From Klebsiella pneumoniae (lineage in GTDB: Bacteria; Myxococcota_A; UBA796; GCA-2862545), in the NCBI GenBank assembly GCA_945861065.1, contig CAMASI010000030.1:1-44647 (forward strand): a stretch of DNA of 44,647 bases, given 5' to 3'. This document shows positions 1-6,800 of this stretch, in pieces (position 1 is the first letter of the stretch; every line of letters starts with the position of its first letter). Made by a program: the position numbers and the translations under genes. Below the pieces are notes generated by a model. It did no database searches. It saw only the letters and a program-made list of their open reading frames with translations, and was not told the DNA's origin.

Positions 1-5
1 CTGGC

Positions 6-101
6 TCACCGATCATTCTGGAGCTTCTTCGCCAGGGCTACGAGCATTGCGACGACTCGGTCGACCGCGTACACGTCGAGCTTCTCGTGGTCGAACGGCA
101 T
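6..101 (-). pseudogene. internally deleted four-helix-bundle (S23/IVP-like) gene
   Basis: The 31-codon frame opens with MPFDHEKLDVYAV, the characteristic start of four-helix-bundle proteins of the rRNA-intervening-sequence/S23 type (usually ~115-130 aa). It then jumps to DRVVAMLVALAKKLQ and stops. That tail resembles the usual C-terminus of the same family (an R-V-V-A-M-L pattern followed by a basic helix). So the copy appears to keep both ends and to have lost roughly 90 middle codons, in contrast to the intact start at 44547. It is unlikely to fold as a four-helix bundle. The head is certain; the reading of the tail as the family C-terminus rests on recall of the family and is less sure. 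Confidence 0.6.
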
Positions 102-124
102 CGGTGCCTCGCGTCGGGCGGGGG

Positions 125-148
125 AGCGGGAGCGGGAGCGGGAGCGGG
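125..148 (-). repeat. hexanucleotide repeat, four CCCGCT units
   Basis: Four perfect tandem copies of CCCGCT (minus strand) sit between the conserved leader block and the four-helix-bundle start codon. The right-end copy has CCCGAT units at the same place, so position is kept while unit sequence and number differ. Confidence 0.9.
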
Positions 149-228
149 ATGAGTAACGCAGAGCGGCTTTCGGTCATCGCGCCCCTTGTCAGGTTCTGCA
201 GGATAGCGGGCGCCGTTGCGAGGGTGCG

Positions 229-1281
229 ATGCGTCGGTTCGTACAAGCGGCGTTGGCCGTTGCGATGTTGTTGCTGGCATTCGGGGGAGGGGCGTTCATG
301 TACGCGGGAAATGCCACCGAAACGCGATTTGCGCGAACCTGGCCCGACATCGTAGGCAAGGACATCCCCATCCCGTTCCCCTTGTCGGACGCCGAGGTGG
401 ACGTGTTGCGCCAGGAGCGGTTGGCGCAACAGGTCCCTTTGGACCCATCGGCACCCCCTGGAGAGGGCGAAGTTGTAGACCCGACGCTACCGCCGGTGGA
501 CCCACTCGCCGGTGTCGATCTGGCCGCCGTTGCCCGAGATCGGGCGGTTCTCCGGGGTTCGCGGCTGGCGACGGTGCGCGTCGGTTGTACCGAGTGCCAC
601 GGCGATGACGGGGCCGGGAAACTGGTGGCCGACGCGATGCCGGTGTGGCGCTTCGTGGCGCCCAACATCACGTCGGCAGGGCGAACGAAAGACTACACGG
701 GCGCCGATTACGATCGGTTGCTTCGTCATGGCGTCAACCGGGATGGCACGACGTCGGCGATGCCCTGTGTGGACACAGCGGGTCTGGCCGATCGGGAGGT
801 TTCAGACCTTGCGGCGTGGGTGGGTAGTTTGGCTCCGTCGGACAAGGTCAGCGAGGAGATCGAGGTCGGGCCGCTCGGCCGTTTCTTGTTCGGGTTCAAC
901 CAGATTCCGTTGTCCGCCGAGCAGATCGACCACGCTGAACTTCGGCCGGTCGAAGCGCCGCCGGAGGGGGTCACCGTGGCGTTCGGTGGGCACATCGCGC
1001 AGACCTGCGTGGGCTGTCACCGCGACGGGTTCGAGGGAGGTCCGATTCGAGGCGGCGACCCTGCGTGGCCGCCCGCCGGAAACCTCACGCCGCACGAGCA
1101 GGGCGTGAAGGGGTGGACCCAGGACGATTTCGTGAAGTTGATGCGTGAAGGGAAGCGCCCAGACGGAACCGACGTCGACCCAGTGATGCCGTGGCGGTTG
1201 ATGGCGAAATTCAGCGACACTGAACTCCACGCAATGTTCTTGTACTTGCAGTCGGTGCCAGCGTTGCCTACGGGGGTGTAG
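229..1281 (+). CDS. membrane-anchored dihaem cytochrome c
   Basis: A 350-aa c-type cytochrome acting as a periplasmic electron carrier or the haem subunit of a dehydrogenase. Residues 7-25 form one hydrophobic segment that serves as signal anchor. Two haem-binding CXXCH motifs are visible, CTECH at 120-124 and CVGCH at 260-264. Each is followed by a plausible axial methionine in an M-P context (M178, M320), so there are two cytochrome c domains of ~110 residues. Residues 45-100 are a proline-rich linker. The start ATG has GAGGG five bases upstream. The gene stands alone, convergent with the next gene with a 2-base gap. The partner enzyme is not in this window, so the redox pathway cannot be named. 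Dihaem architecture resembles the cytochrome subunits of alcohol/aldehyde dehydrogenases, but without such a neighbour this is only a comparison. Confidence 0.9.
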   Translation: MRRFVQAALAVAMLLLAFGGGAFMYAGNATETRFARTWPDIVGKDIPIPFPLSDAEVDVLRQERLAQQVPLDPSAPPGEGEVVDPTLPPVDPLAGVDLAAVARDRAVLRGSRLATVRVGCTECHGDDGAGKLVADAMPVWRFVAPNITSAGRTKDYTGADYDRLLRHGVNRDGTTSAMPCVDTAGLADREVSDLAAWVGSLAPSDKVSEEIEVGPLGRFLFGFNQIPLSAEQIDHAELRPVEAPPEGVTVAFGGHIAQTCVGCHRDGFEGGPIRGGDPAWPPAGNLTPHEQGVKGWTQDDFVKLMREGKRPDGTDVDPVMPWRLMAKFSDTELHAMFLYLQSVPALPTGV

Positions 1282-1283
1282 GT

Positions 1284-2144
1284 CTACGCCGCGAGGGAGG
1301 CTCGCGTCTCCGCCAGGGTCGCGGGTCGGCGTCCAACCTCCCTCAAGGTGGCGACCAGCGCGGCCACGAGGTCGCCGTTGCTCGATGCGCGGCTGCCGTC
1401 GGGCAGGTACATCGTATCTTCCAGGCCGGTACGCACGTTTCCGCCCAATTCGGCGCACCGCCGGTGCACGGGCCACACCTCTGTGCGACCGATCCCGATG
1501 GTCTGGAATTGTGCGCCTTGGGGCAGCTCCCGCACCAGAAGGGGAAGCCAATCGGGCTTGCAGGGCATGCCAGAAGCCACGCCCATGACAAAGGAGACAT
1601 GTACGGGATCAGTGAGCATGCCCGTCTGCACGAAGAGCGCGACGGATCGGACGATTCCGGTGTCGAAGGCCTCGCACTCCGGTCGGATGTTCAGCCGCTT
1701 CATCACGTCCAGAAAGGCGACGATTTTCTCGACGGGATTGTCGAAAATCAGCGGCGACCATGCCCATCGTCCGTCCGATCGGGCTTTGAGGTAGTTGAGG
1801 GTTCCGGCGTTGAGCGCGGCGATTTCCGGGCGAATGCGTTCGAGGGCACCGACAGGACCGGAAATGTCGGCACCCAGCACACCCGTGGACGAGTTGATGA
1901 CGAGGCCGGGAACCTCGGCGCGAATCGCGTCGACGATGGCGCCGACGGTGGCGGGCTCCCAGGTGGGCAGGTGACCCAGACCCGGTTCTTGGCGTCGGTA
2001 GTGCAGGTGCACCACGGTGGCACCCGCGTCGAACGCACGACGGGCTTCGGCCGCCATTTGTGCCGGTGTGACGGGTACCGGAAACTGCGTTGGGTCGGTG
2101 AGCACACCGGTCAGCGCTGCAGTGACGATGGCCGCGTCGCTCAT
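1284..2144 (-). CDS. BKACE family beta-keto acid cleavage enzyme (DUF849)
   Basis: A 286-aa TIM-barrel zinc enzyme of the 3-keto-5-aminohexanoate cleavage (Kce/BKACE) family, which condenses a beta-keto acid with acetyl-CoA to give acetoacetate and a CoA ester. The zinc site is readable: VHLHYR places H46 and H48 exactly as in Kce, and E242 in GLEDTMY is the likely third ligand. Other family landmarks are NSSTG (84-88), ALNAGTLN (110-117), PECEAFDTG (155-163) and GGNVRTGLED (234-243). The length is normal. The start is supported by GGGGAGG upstream on the minus strand. The substrate is not predictable from motifs, since the family spans carnitine, lysine-fermentation and other keto acids. It is a single gene with no catabolic partners nearby. 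Confidence 0.9.
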   Translation of the reverse strand: MSDAAIVTAALTGVLTDPTQFPVPVTPAQMAAEARRAFDAGATVVHLHYRRQEPGLGHLPTWEPATVGAIVDAIRAEVPGLVINSSTGVLGADISGPVGALERIRPEIAALNAGTLNYLKARSDGRWAWSPLIFDNPVEKIVAFLDVMKRLNIRPECEAFDTGIVRSVALFVQTGMLTDPVHVSFVMGVASGMPCKPDWLPLLVRELPQGAQFQTIGIGRTEVWPVHRRCAELGGNVRTGLEDTMYLPDGSRASSNGDLVAALVATLREVGRRPATLAETRASLAA

Positions 2145-2667
2145 GTCGCCCTCCCCTGGCGTGGGCTATCCGTTCGCCGTGCTGACCCACTTGCTACTGG
2201 CCTGCTCTGCTGCCGTTCCGACCGATTCCGCGGCGACAGCAACGACCTTTGGGTGCGACGTTTCCGACGCGCCGGTGTTGACGATCGGGACGGGCAATCC
2301 CGTGGTGGCGCTGGACGACGGCGCTTCGGCCGACCTCGTCACCGGGCCGCAAGGAGGCCACCACATCGAGGTGGGTTTGCTCGCGGACGGACTGGATGCG
2401 TCCACGACGCTGGAAGCGTTGTTCGTGGGCCTGTCGGGCGAGGACGAGGTGGCCCGTGCATTGCCCCGCCTCGACTTTGTATGTGATGCGTCGAGCGGGA
2501 CGCGCCTCGCGCGCAACATCCTGCTGATTTTCAACGAGGATGTGGTGCCGTCCGCACTGGACGGGCAGACAGTGCATGTGGAGGCCTCAGTCACGGATGC
2601 CGCGGGCCGTGCGGTCGTCGATGGACTCGACTTGGTTGTCCGCGACCGGACCGGCGCTGCTGAATAG
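2143..2667 (+). CDS. small lipoprotein, unknown function
   Basis: About 174 aa. The N-terminus ends in a lipobox-like LLLAC (cysteine 21 from the ATG at 2143), followed by a Ser/Ala/Thr-rich linker and a beta-rich domain of ~130 residues. No family was recognised; the second half has the spacing of an immunoglobulin-like or CARDB-like sandwich, an impression only. The start is uncertain: ATG 2143 overlaps the start codon of the divergent BKACE gene, and GTG at 2161 or 2179 would also keep the lipobox. None has a good ribosome site, and the signal lacks the usual basic residues. A 21-base gap to the kelch gene downstream suggests co-transcription and a shared envelope location. Confidence 0.6.
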   Translation: MSPSPGVGYPFAVLTHLLLACSAAVPTDSAATATTFGCDVSDAPVLTIGTGNPVVALDDGASADLVTGPQGGHHIEVGLLADGLDASTTLEALFVGLSGEDEVARALPRLDFVCDASSGTRLARNILLIFNEDVVPSALDGQTVHVEASVTDAAGRAVVDGLDLVVRDRTGAAE

Positions 2668-2688
2668 GGCGACCCCCGGGGAGCAGCC

Positions 2689-3867
2689 ATGTGGTGGTTC
2701 GTTGCGTGTGGACAAGGCGACGGAACGGACGCGACGGACGCGGTTGCAGTCGTGCCCGTGGATTGCGCCCAACTCGGGGCAGACTTCCCGGAACCACGGG
2801 GTGATCACGCCGGTGTGTGGGACGCAGCACGGGGGCGTTTTGTGCTGTTCGGCGGCGACGTCGGTGTGCCGGTGGAATGCTCGAGCCAATCGGACTTCAG
2901 CGATGAAACCTGGGCCTTTGTGGAATCGTGCAGTGCGTGGCAGTCGCTCGGTGGTGGCGCAACGGCCCGCGGGCGGCATGTGGCGGCGCTGGACGGCGAT
3001 CGCATGGTCATTCACGGCGGCCGATTCCGGAACGGCACGTCCGGCGACTACAAGGTCAAGGACGACACGTGGACCTTCGACCTCGCGACGGACACCTGGA
3101 CCGAGGTCCTGACCACAGGCACACCCGAAGCGCGCAGCAGCCATGCAGGTGCCATGGTCGGAGGTCGGCTGGTCATTTTCGGCGGCAATGCCAGTGACGA
3201 TGGGCTGGTGTTCGAGCCGTTGGTCGATACCCAAGCCCTGGATTTGACGACCGGCGTGTGGGAGAAACTGGACACGACGAACAAGCCCAGCGCGCGGTTG
3301 TTTCATGTAGGCGCGTCGGACGGAACGAATCGCCTGTTCATCTTCGGCGGCGGTGACGAAGGCGCGTTCATCGGCCCGTTTTTCAGCGATCTGTGGGAGC
3401 TGTCGATCGACACCGGCAAATGGAAAGAACTCGACAGCGGAAGCGGTCCCCGTGGACGCATTCAGGCCAATCTCCTGTACGACGCCAGCAAAGATCGCCT
3501 GCTGATGTGGGGCGGCCACGACGACGGGACCCTTGGCAACAGCAACGAGTTGTGGGAATTCGACCTCGGCGCCGGCGCCTGGACGCAGCTGATCGAGGGG
3601 GATGCGGGTGGCGCACCCGCCAACGGTTTCTGCGACTTCCCGGTGGACTTCACCGAGGTCGACCTCGACAGTCCGGAACGTCGCAGCGCGGGCGCCGCAG
3701 CTTTGACCCCAGACGGCGCCTTGTGGGTGATGGGCGGCAAGTCCGATTGCGGGTCGTTGGACGACGTGTGGTTGTGGTCGGGGAATGCGTGGTCGAACCC
3801 GTCACGGGCGACGTCGGGCGAGAGTTGTACCCGCGCGTCGTCGGATTGTTCGACGCTTTGTTTTTGA
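2689..3867 (+). CDS. kelch-repeat lipoprotein
   Basis: A 392-aa beta-propeller protein. After a very short hydrophobic start with a cysteine at position 7 (a minimal lipoprotein-like signal), there are about six kelch blades with the usual marks: a GG pair after a hydrophobic strand (LFGG, IHGG, IFGG, IFGGG, MWGG, VMGG), then a conserved W before an aromatic/acidic turn (DTWTFD, DLWELS, NELWEFD). Blades recur about every 55-60 residues. Several cysteines near the C-terminus could form disulfides, consistent with export. GGGGAG lies five bases before the ATG. Kelch propellers of this group are usually surface or periplasmic; the ligand cannot be predicted. It follows the small lipoprotein at 2143. 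Confidence 0.85.
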   Translation: MWWFVACGQGDGTDATDAVAVVPVDCAQLGADFPEPRGDHAGVWDAARGRFVLFGGDVGVPVECSSQSDFSDETWAFVESCSAWQSLGGGATARGRHVAALDGDRMVIHGGRFRNGTSGDYKVKDDTWTFDLATDTWTEVLTTGTPEARSSHAGAMVGGRLVIFGGNASDDGLVFEPLVDTQALDLTTGVWEKLDTTNKPSARLFHVGASDGTNRLFIFGGGDEGAFIGPFFSDLWELSIDTGKWKELDSGSGPRGRIQANLLYDASKDRLLMWGGHDDGTLGNSNELWEFDLGAGAWTQLIEGDAGGAPANGFCDFPVDFTEVDLDSPERRSAGAAALTPDGALWVMGGKSDCGSLDDVWLWSGNAWSNPSRATSGESCTRASSDCSTLCF

Positions 3868-3895
3868 AGCGCTGCCACCACAGCGAGCGTCGCGA

Positions 3896-3924
3896 TTGAC
3901 CAAGCTGGTCAGGCGCGCTAGACT
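3896..3924 (+). promoter_or_regulatory. sigma-70-type promoter of the toxin-antitoxin operon
   Basis: TTGACC (3896-3901), a 17-base spacer and TAGACT (3919-3924) give a close match to the -35/-10 consensus. Start of transcription about seven bases after the -10 falls on or next to the antitoxin ATG at 3931. The antitoxin has no Shine-Dalgarno sequence, which agrees with a leaderless message. Confidence 0.65.
3898..3910. promoter_or_regulatory. palindromic operator overlapping the -35 box
   Basis: GACCA-AGC-TGGTC is a perfect 5+5 inverted repeat. It starts inside the -35 box and runs into the spacer. Phd/YefM-type antitoxins repress their own operon through such short palindromes, so this is the natural candidate operator. 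The position is seen; repression is inferred. Confidence 0.55.
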
Positions 3925-3930
3925 CCGTGC

Positions 3931-4173
3931 ATGTCCGCGGTCAACATCTACGACGCCAAGACGCATCTTTCTGAACTCGTCCAGCGCGCTGCGGCCGGCG
4001 AGGAAATCGTGATCGCTCGGAATGGGAAGCCTGCCGCGCGGCTCGTAGCCCTGGCCGCGCCGGTCGCCCGTCGCCCAGGAGGATGGGAGGGAGCGGTGTG
4101 GATCGCGCCGGACTTCGACGACGCGGACGCGAGGTTGGCGGCGCTCCTGCTCGGCGGGGAAGCCTCGGAATGA
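3931..4173 (+). CDS. Phd/YefM-family antitoxin
   Basis: An 80-aa protein of the prevent-host-death type. The N-terminal half has the DNA-binding/dimerisation pattern: VNIYDAKTHLSELV, then a glycine-containing turn, then EEIVIARNGKPAARLV. The acidic C-terminal tail (from about residue 55) is the part expected to wrap the toxin. The stop codon overlaps the toxin start in ATGA, so translation is coupled. It should neutralise the PIN-domain nuclease and repress the promoter at 3896. The ATG at 3931 is the only sensible start and coincides with the predicted transcription start. Confidence 0.93.
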   Translation: MSAVNIYDAKTHLSELVQRAAAGEEIVIARNGKPAARLVALAAPVARRPGGWEGAVWIAPDFDDADARLAALLLGGEASE

Positions 4174-4547
4174 GGCTGCTTCTGGACAGCCACGTGTTCC
4201 TCTGGTGGAAAGCAGCAGATCCCCGTCTGCCAGCGACGATGATCGCCGCGATCGCCGAAGCTGCCGAGGTGTACGTCAGCGCTGCGACGGCGTGGGAGTT
4301 GGGCCTGAAAGTGAGCCTCGGAAAGCTCCGCGTACCCGAGCCCGTTGAGGATGGGATTCTCGCCGCCGGATTCACCGAACTGCCCGTCACGTTCAGGCAC
4401 ACACGGGTCGCCAGCGCCCTTCCGACACACCATCACGACCCCTTCGATCGGATGCTGGTGGCTCAGGCAACTTGCGAGGGTCTCACCCTGATGACCCACG
4501 ACGACAAGATTGCCCGTTACGATGTGGCGGTGCTCCGAGTTCCATGA
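4170..4547 (+). CDS. PIN-domain (VapC-type) toxin ribonuclease
   Basis: A 125-aa PIN nuclease, the toxin partner of the antitoxin just upstream. The four acidic positions of the metal site are present: D6 in LLDSHVFLWW, E43 in ATAWELG, D90/D93 in HHHDPFDRMLVAQA, and D111 near THDDKI. The HDPFDRML signature marks the subgroup usually paired with Phd-type antitoxins. Such enzymes cut tRNA or rRNA; the target here is unknown. An in-frame ATG at 4170 overlapping the antitoxin stop is chosen over longer upstream openings, which would run through antitoxin sequence. The size is normal and it appears intact. Confidence 0.93.
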   Translation: MRLLLDSHVFLWWKAADPRLPATMIAAIAEAAEVYVSAATAWELGLKVSLGKLRVPEPVEDGILAAGFTELPVTFRHTRVASALPTHHHDPFDRMLVAQATCEGLTLMTHDDKIARYDVAVLRVP

Positions 4548-4604
4548 CGAGGCGGTCGGCAACTGGGTAGCTCACATCCGGTCGCCCTTACGTCGCACAA
4601 AGGC

Positions 4605-4633
4605 GTGACTTTCGGATCCTCGTGTGCTACATC
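4605..4633 (+). promoter_or_regulatory. possible promoter for the TM/SH3 gene
   Basis: GTGACT, a 17-base spacer and TACATC resemble a weak sigma-70 promoter. The predicted start of transcription (~4640) lies before the GTG at 4649, favouring that start over the upstream GTG at 4622. Confidence 0.35.
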
Positions 4634-4648
4634 AAGGGAGTCCTTGAC

Positions 4649-5467
4649 GTGTCCACGGTGAGGGTTCTCATGCGCCTCGACGACTCTGAGATTCGAGATC
4701 TGGCTGGTTTCCTCGCGCGCCGTTGTGGGCCGGAAGGCGGTCCGCCCGGCTTTGGCGCGGAAGCGCATTGGGTGGTGCGTCTGCACGACGCGCAGGCGGA
4801 CAACGCGCTCGGTCCCGTGGTTCGCTCGGTCGCTGCCCGGTGGCCGCAGGATGAAAACCTGCAGGCGGCGGTGAGAATCCTCGCGCCGCGCCCCTCCAGA
4901 CTCCCCATCGCGGTCGCTGCGATGGCAGCTTCGTTGGTCTTTGGCCTGGGTGGCGTGGGGCTGGCGTGGAAGACGGCTCAAGTGCTCAACGGCGCTCCGA
5001 CGCTGGTCGCTGCTGCGCAACCCCCAGTTGTCGCTGCGTCTGCGCCCGTCTTGGCACCGCTGCAGCCTCAGTCCGTCATCGTCGTGCCGCAAGCACCCGC
5101 GACCGTGGTTGCAAACACGGCGCCCGTAGTTGCGCCGCAGCGTGTGCTTACCGTCAAAGGCGCCGCGGGACCCGCGGGAAGCCCGTGTGGCTCGGCGCCA
5201 ACGTCGGCTGTGGGTTGGTGGCACGCCGGCGAACGTAAACCGGGCGCGGTGGGCGACGTGGTGACCGTTCGTCAGGCCGTCAACGTCCGTTCTTTCTTCC
5301 CAAATGAGCAAAACCGGTACTCGATGCGAAGCGACGTGCTGTGCGTGCTCGACTCCGGCGCCCAACTGCGCTTGAGCGGGGAGCCCGTCCGCATCCCGGG
5401 CAATTCGTGGTGGGTTCCGGTGTCCGGCGGCGACATCATGGACGACGCGGTGGCGGCAGCGAACTAG
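4649..5467 (+). CDS. single-span membrane protein with C-terminal SH3-like domain
   Basis: About 272 aa. The GTG at 4649 is preferred because AAGGGAG sits eight bases before it. Residues 1-80 are helical and acidic/hydrophobic, with spacing reminiscent of the small death-fold-like effector-associated domains of multicellular bacteria (weak, by pattern only). One membrane span lies at about 85-108. An Ala/Pro/Val-rich linker follows (115-165), then a bacterial SH3-like domain at about 203-259 (VNVRSFF near its start, WWVPV at its end). The topology implied is a cytoplasmic helical domain and a periplasmic SH3 domain that could touch cell wall. It lies 7 bases before the KdsC-KdsA gene, so the two are probably co-transcribed. 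No specific function is assigned. Confidence 0.7.
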   Translation: MSTVRVLMRLDDSEIRDLAGFLARRCGPEGGPPGFGAEAHWVVRLHDAQADNALGPVVRSVAARWPQDENLQAAVRILAPRPSRLPIAVAAMAASLVFGLGGVGLAWKTAQVLNGAPTLVAAAQPPVVAASAPVLAPLQPQSVIVVPQAPATVVANTAPVVAPQRVLTVKGAAGPAGSPCGSAPTSAVGWWHAGERKPGAVGDVVTVRQAVNVRSFFPNEQNRYSMRSDVLCVLDSGAQLRLSGEPVRIPGNSWWVPVSGGDIMDDAVAAAN

Positions 5468-5474
5468 GACGAGC

Positions 5475-6800
5475 GTGTTTGTCGGGGCTCGCCGCGCACT
5501 GATCTTCGACGTGGACGGCGTCATGACCGACGGCCGTCTGTTTCTTGGCAGCGGGGCCGAGCCGCGGGCGGCATTTCATGCGCGTGATGGGACGGCGATT
5601 GCGCGTCTGCGTCAGGCGGGCGTGCGGCTCGCAGTGCTGTCAGGCCGTGATGGCAGCGGGCTTCGGGGTCGATTCGAGCGGCTTGGCATCCCTGATGTGC
5701 GGCTCGGTGTAAAGGACAAGGTGACGGTGCTGGGCGAGTTGTTGGCGGGGTGGGGTCTCGCGGCCAGCGACGTCGCGATGGTCGGCGACGACCACATCGA
5801 TGTGGGTGCGATGCGCCTCGTCGGCTTTGCAATCGCACCTGCGGACGCTGCGCCTGCGGTGCGTGCCGTTGCACACTGGGTGACGAAGGCATGCGGGGGT
5901 CGGGGCGTGCTGGCGGAGATCGCGGACGCTTGGCTCGCCGTGGATTCGGCCGGACCTGCGGTACACGTTGGCGATCTGCGATTGAGCGACGACGGGGCCC
6001 TCACGCTGTTGGCGGGACTCAATGTGTTGGAGACGCGGGACGAGACGCTTCGTGTGGCCGCAGAGTTGCAGCGTGCGGCCCGAACTGTGGGCCTCGGAAT
6101 GGTATTCAAGGCATCCTTCGACAAGGCAAACCGCAGCGCCGGACGCAGTTTCCGTGGACCCGGTTTGGAGCTGGGTTTGCAGTGGCTGGCGGAGGTCAAG
6201 CGTGAGCTCGGTTTGCCCATCTTGACCGATGTGCACAGTCCGGAACAGTGTCGGGCGGTGGCGGAAGTCGCGGACCTCGTGCAGATTCCCGCCTTTCTTG
6301 TGCGGCAGACAGACCTCGTTTCGGCGGCCGCGAAAACGGGCCGGCCCCTGCACCTCAAGAAGATGCAGATGATGGCGCCCTCCGAGATGCGGTCTGTGGT
6401 GGACAAAGCTGTGGAGGCGGGGGCCGAAGGGGTCGTGCTTTGCGAACGAGGCACGAGTTTTGGCTATGGAAACCTGGTCGTCGATCCGCTGAGTTTCCCG
6501 CAGTTGGCTGCGTTCGGTTGGCCGGTGAGTTTCGACGTGACCCACGCGCTACAGACGCCAGGCTCCCTCGGCGGTGCCACAGGGGGCCGCGGCCAATGGG
6601 TTGAGCCGTTGGCGATGTCGGCGGTTGCGATCGGCATCGCCGCCTTGTTTGTCGAGGTGCATCCGGACCCGGCTCGGGCGCCGTGTGACGGCGGCAGTGC
6701 CCTGCCTCTCGACCGGGCAGAGGGGTTGTTCCGCGCGGTCGCGGACCTGGACAGCTTCGTGAAGACTCGGCGCGCCGTTAGACTTTCTGACGGTCCATGA
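5475..6800 (+). CDS. kdsC-kdsA: bifunctional KDO-8-phosphate phosphatase / KDO-8-phosphate synthase fusion
   Basis: A 441-aa cytoplasmic fusion for KDO, the inner-core sugar of lipopolysaccharide. Residues 1-155 are a HAD phosphatase of KdsC type without cap: D12 and D14 in FDVDGV, S56 in LSGRD, and G104-D105-D106. Residues 160-435 are KdsA, which joins PEP and arabinose-5-phosphate: KASFDKANRS at 212-221, SFRGPGLE, a later LKKMQ lysine pair, DVTHALQ and a C-terminal CDG. N183 in GLNVLETRD occupies the asparagine of metal-independent (class I) KdsA rather than the cysteine of the metal-dependent class. The catalytic order is reversed relative to the domain order: synthase acts first, phosphatase second. 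GTG start with AGGA upstream. Its 3' end overlaps the convergent capB by 23 bases. Confidence 0.93.
   Translation: MFVGARRALIFDVDGVMTDGRLFLGSGAEPRAAFHARDGTAIARLRQAGVRLAVLSGRDGSGLRGRFERLGIPDVRLGVKDKVTVLGELLAGWGLAASDVAMVGDDHIDVGAMRLVGFAIAPADAAPAVRAVAHWVTKACGGRGVLAEIADAWLAVDSAGPAVHVGDLRLSDDGALTLLAGLNVLETRDETLRVAAELQRAARTVGLGMVFKASFDKANRSAGRSFRGPGLELGLQWLAEVKRELGLPILTDVHSPEQCRAVAEVADLVQIPAFLVRQTDLVSAAAKTGRPLHLKKMQMMAPSEMRSVVDKAVEAGAEGVVLCERGTSFGYGNLVVDPLSFPQLAAFGWPVSFDVTHALQTPGSLGGATGGRGQWVEPLAMSAVAIGIAALFVEVHPDPARAPCDGGSALPLDRAEGLFRAVADLDSFVKTRRAVRLSDGP

Larger units (their letters stand above)
1..185 (-). repeat. left copy of terminal inverted repeat (leader + four-helix-bundle gene remnant)
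   Basis: Read on the minus strand, 183 down to about 63 matches the last ~130 bases of the window read on the plus strand. The order is the same in both: a near-identical ~27-base block starting GGCGCGATGA, a run of CCCG-containing hexamers, a block ending CGAGGCA-CGATG, and the first 13 codons of a four-helix-bundle gene. The two copies face outward. Upstream sequences (after 185 here, before 44463 at the other end) are unrelated, so the boundary of similarity is sharp. This looks like a multicopy cassette rather than vertical duplication of a gene neighbourhood. Confidence 0.75.

Noticed and set aside
2689..3867. Kelch proteins at 2689 and 35845 as duplicates
   Set aside because: Blade count, N-terminal domain and motif wording differ, so they are only members of the same broad fold.
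4517..5524. 335-codon minus-strand frame
   Set aside because: It spans three plus-strand genes with motifs or ribosome sites and shows low-complexity Arg/Thr-rich sequence.
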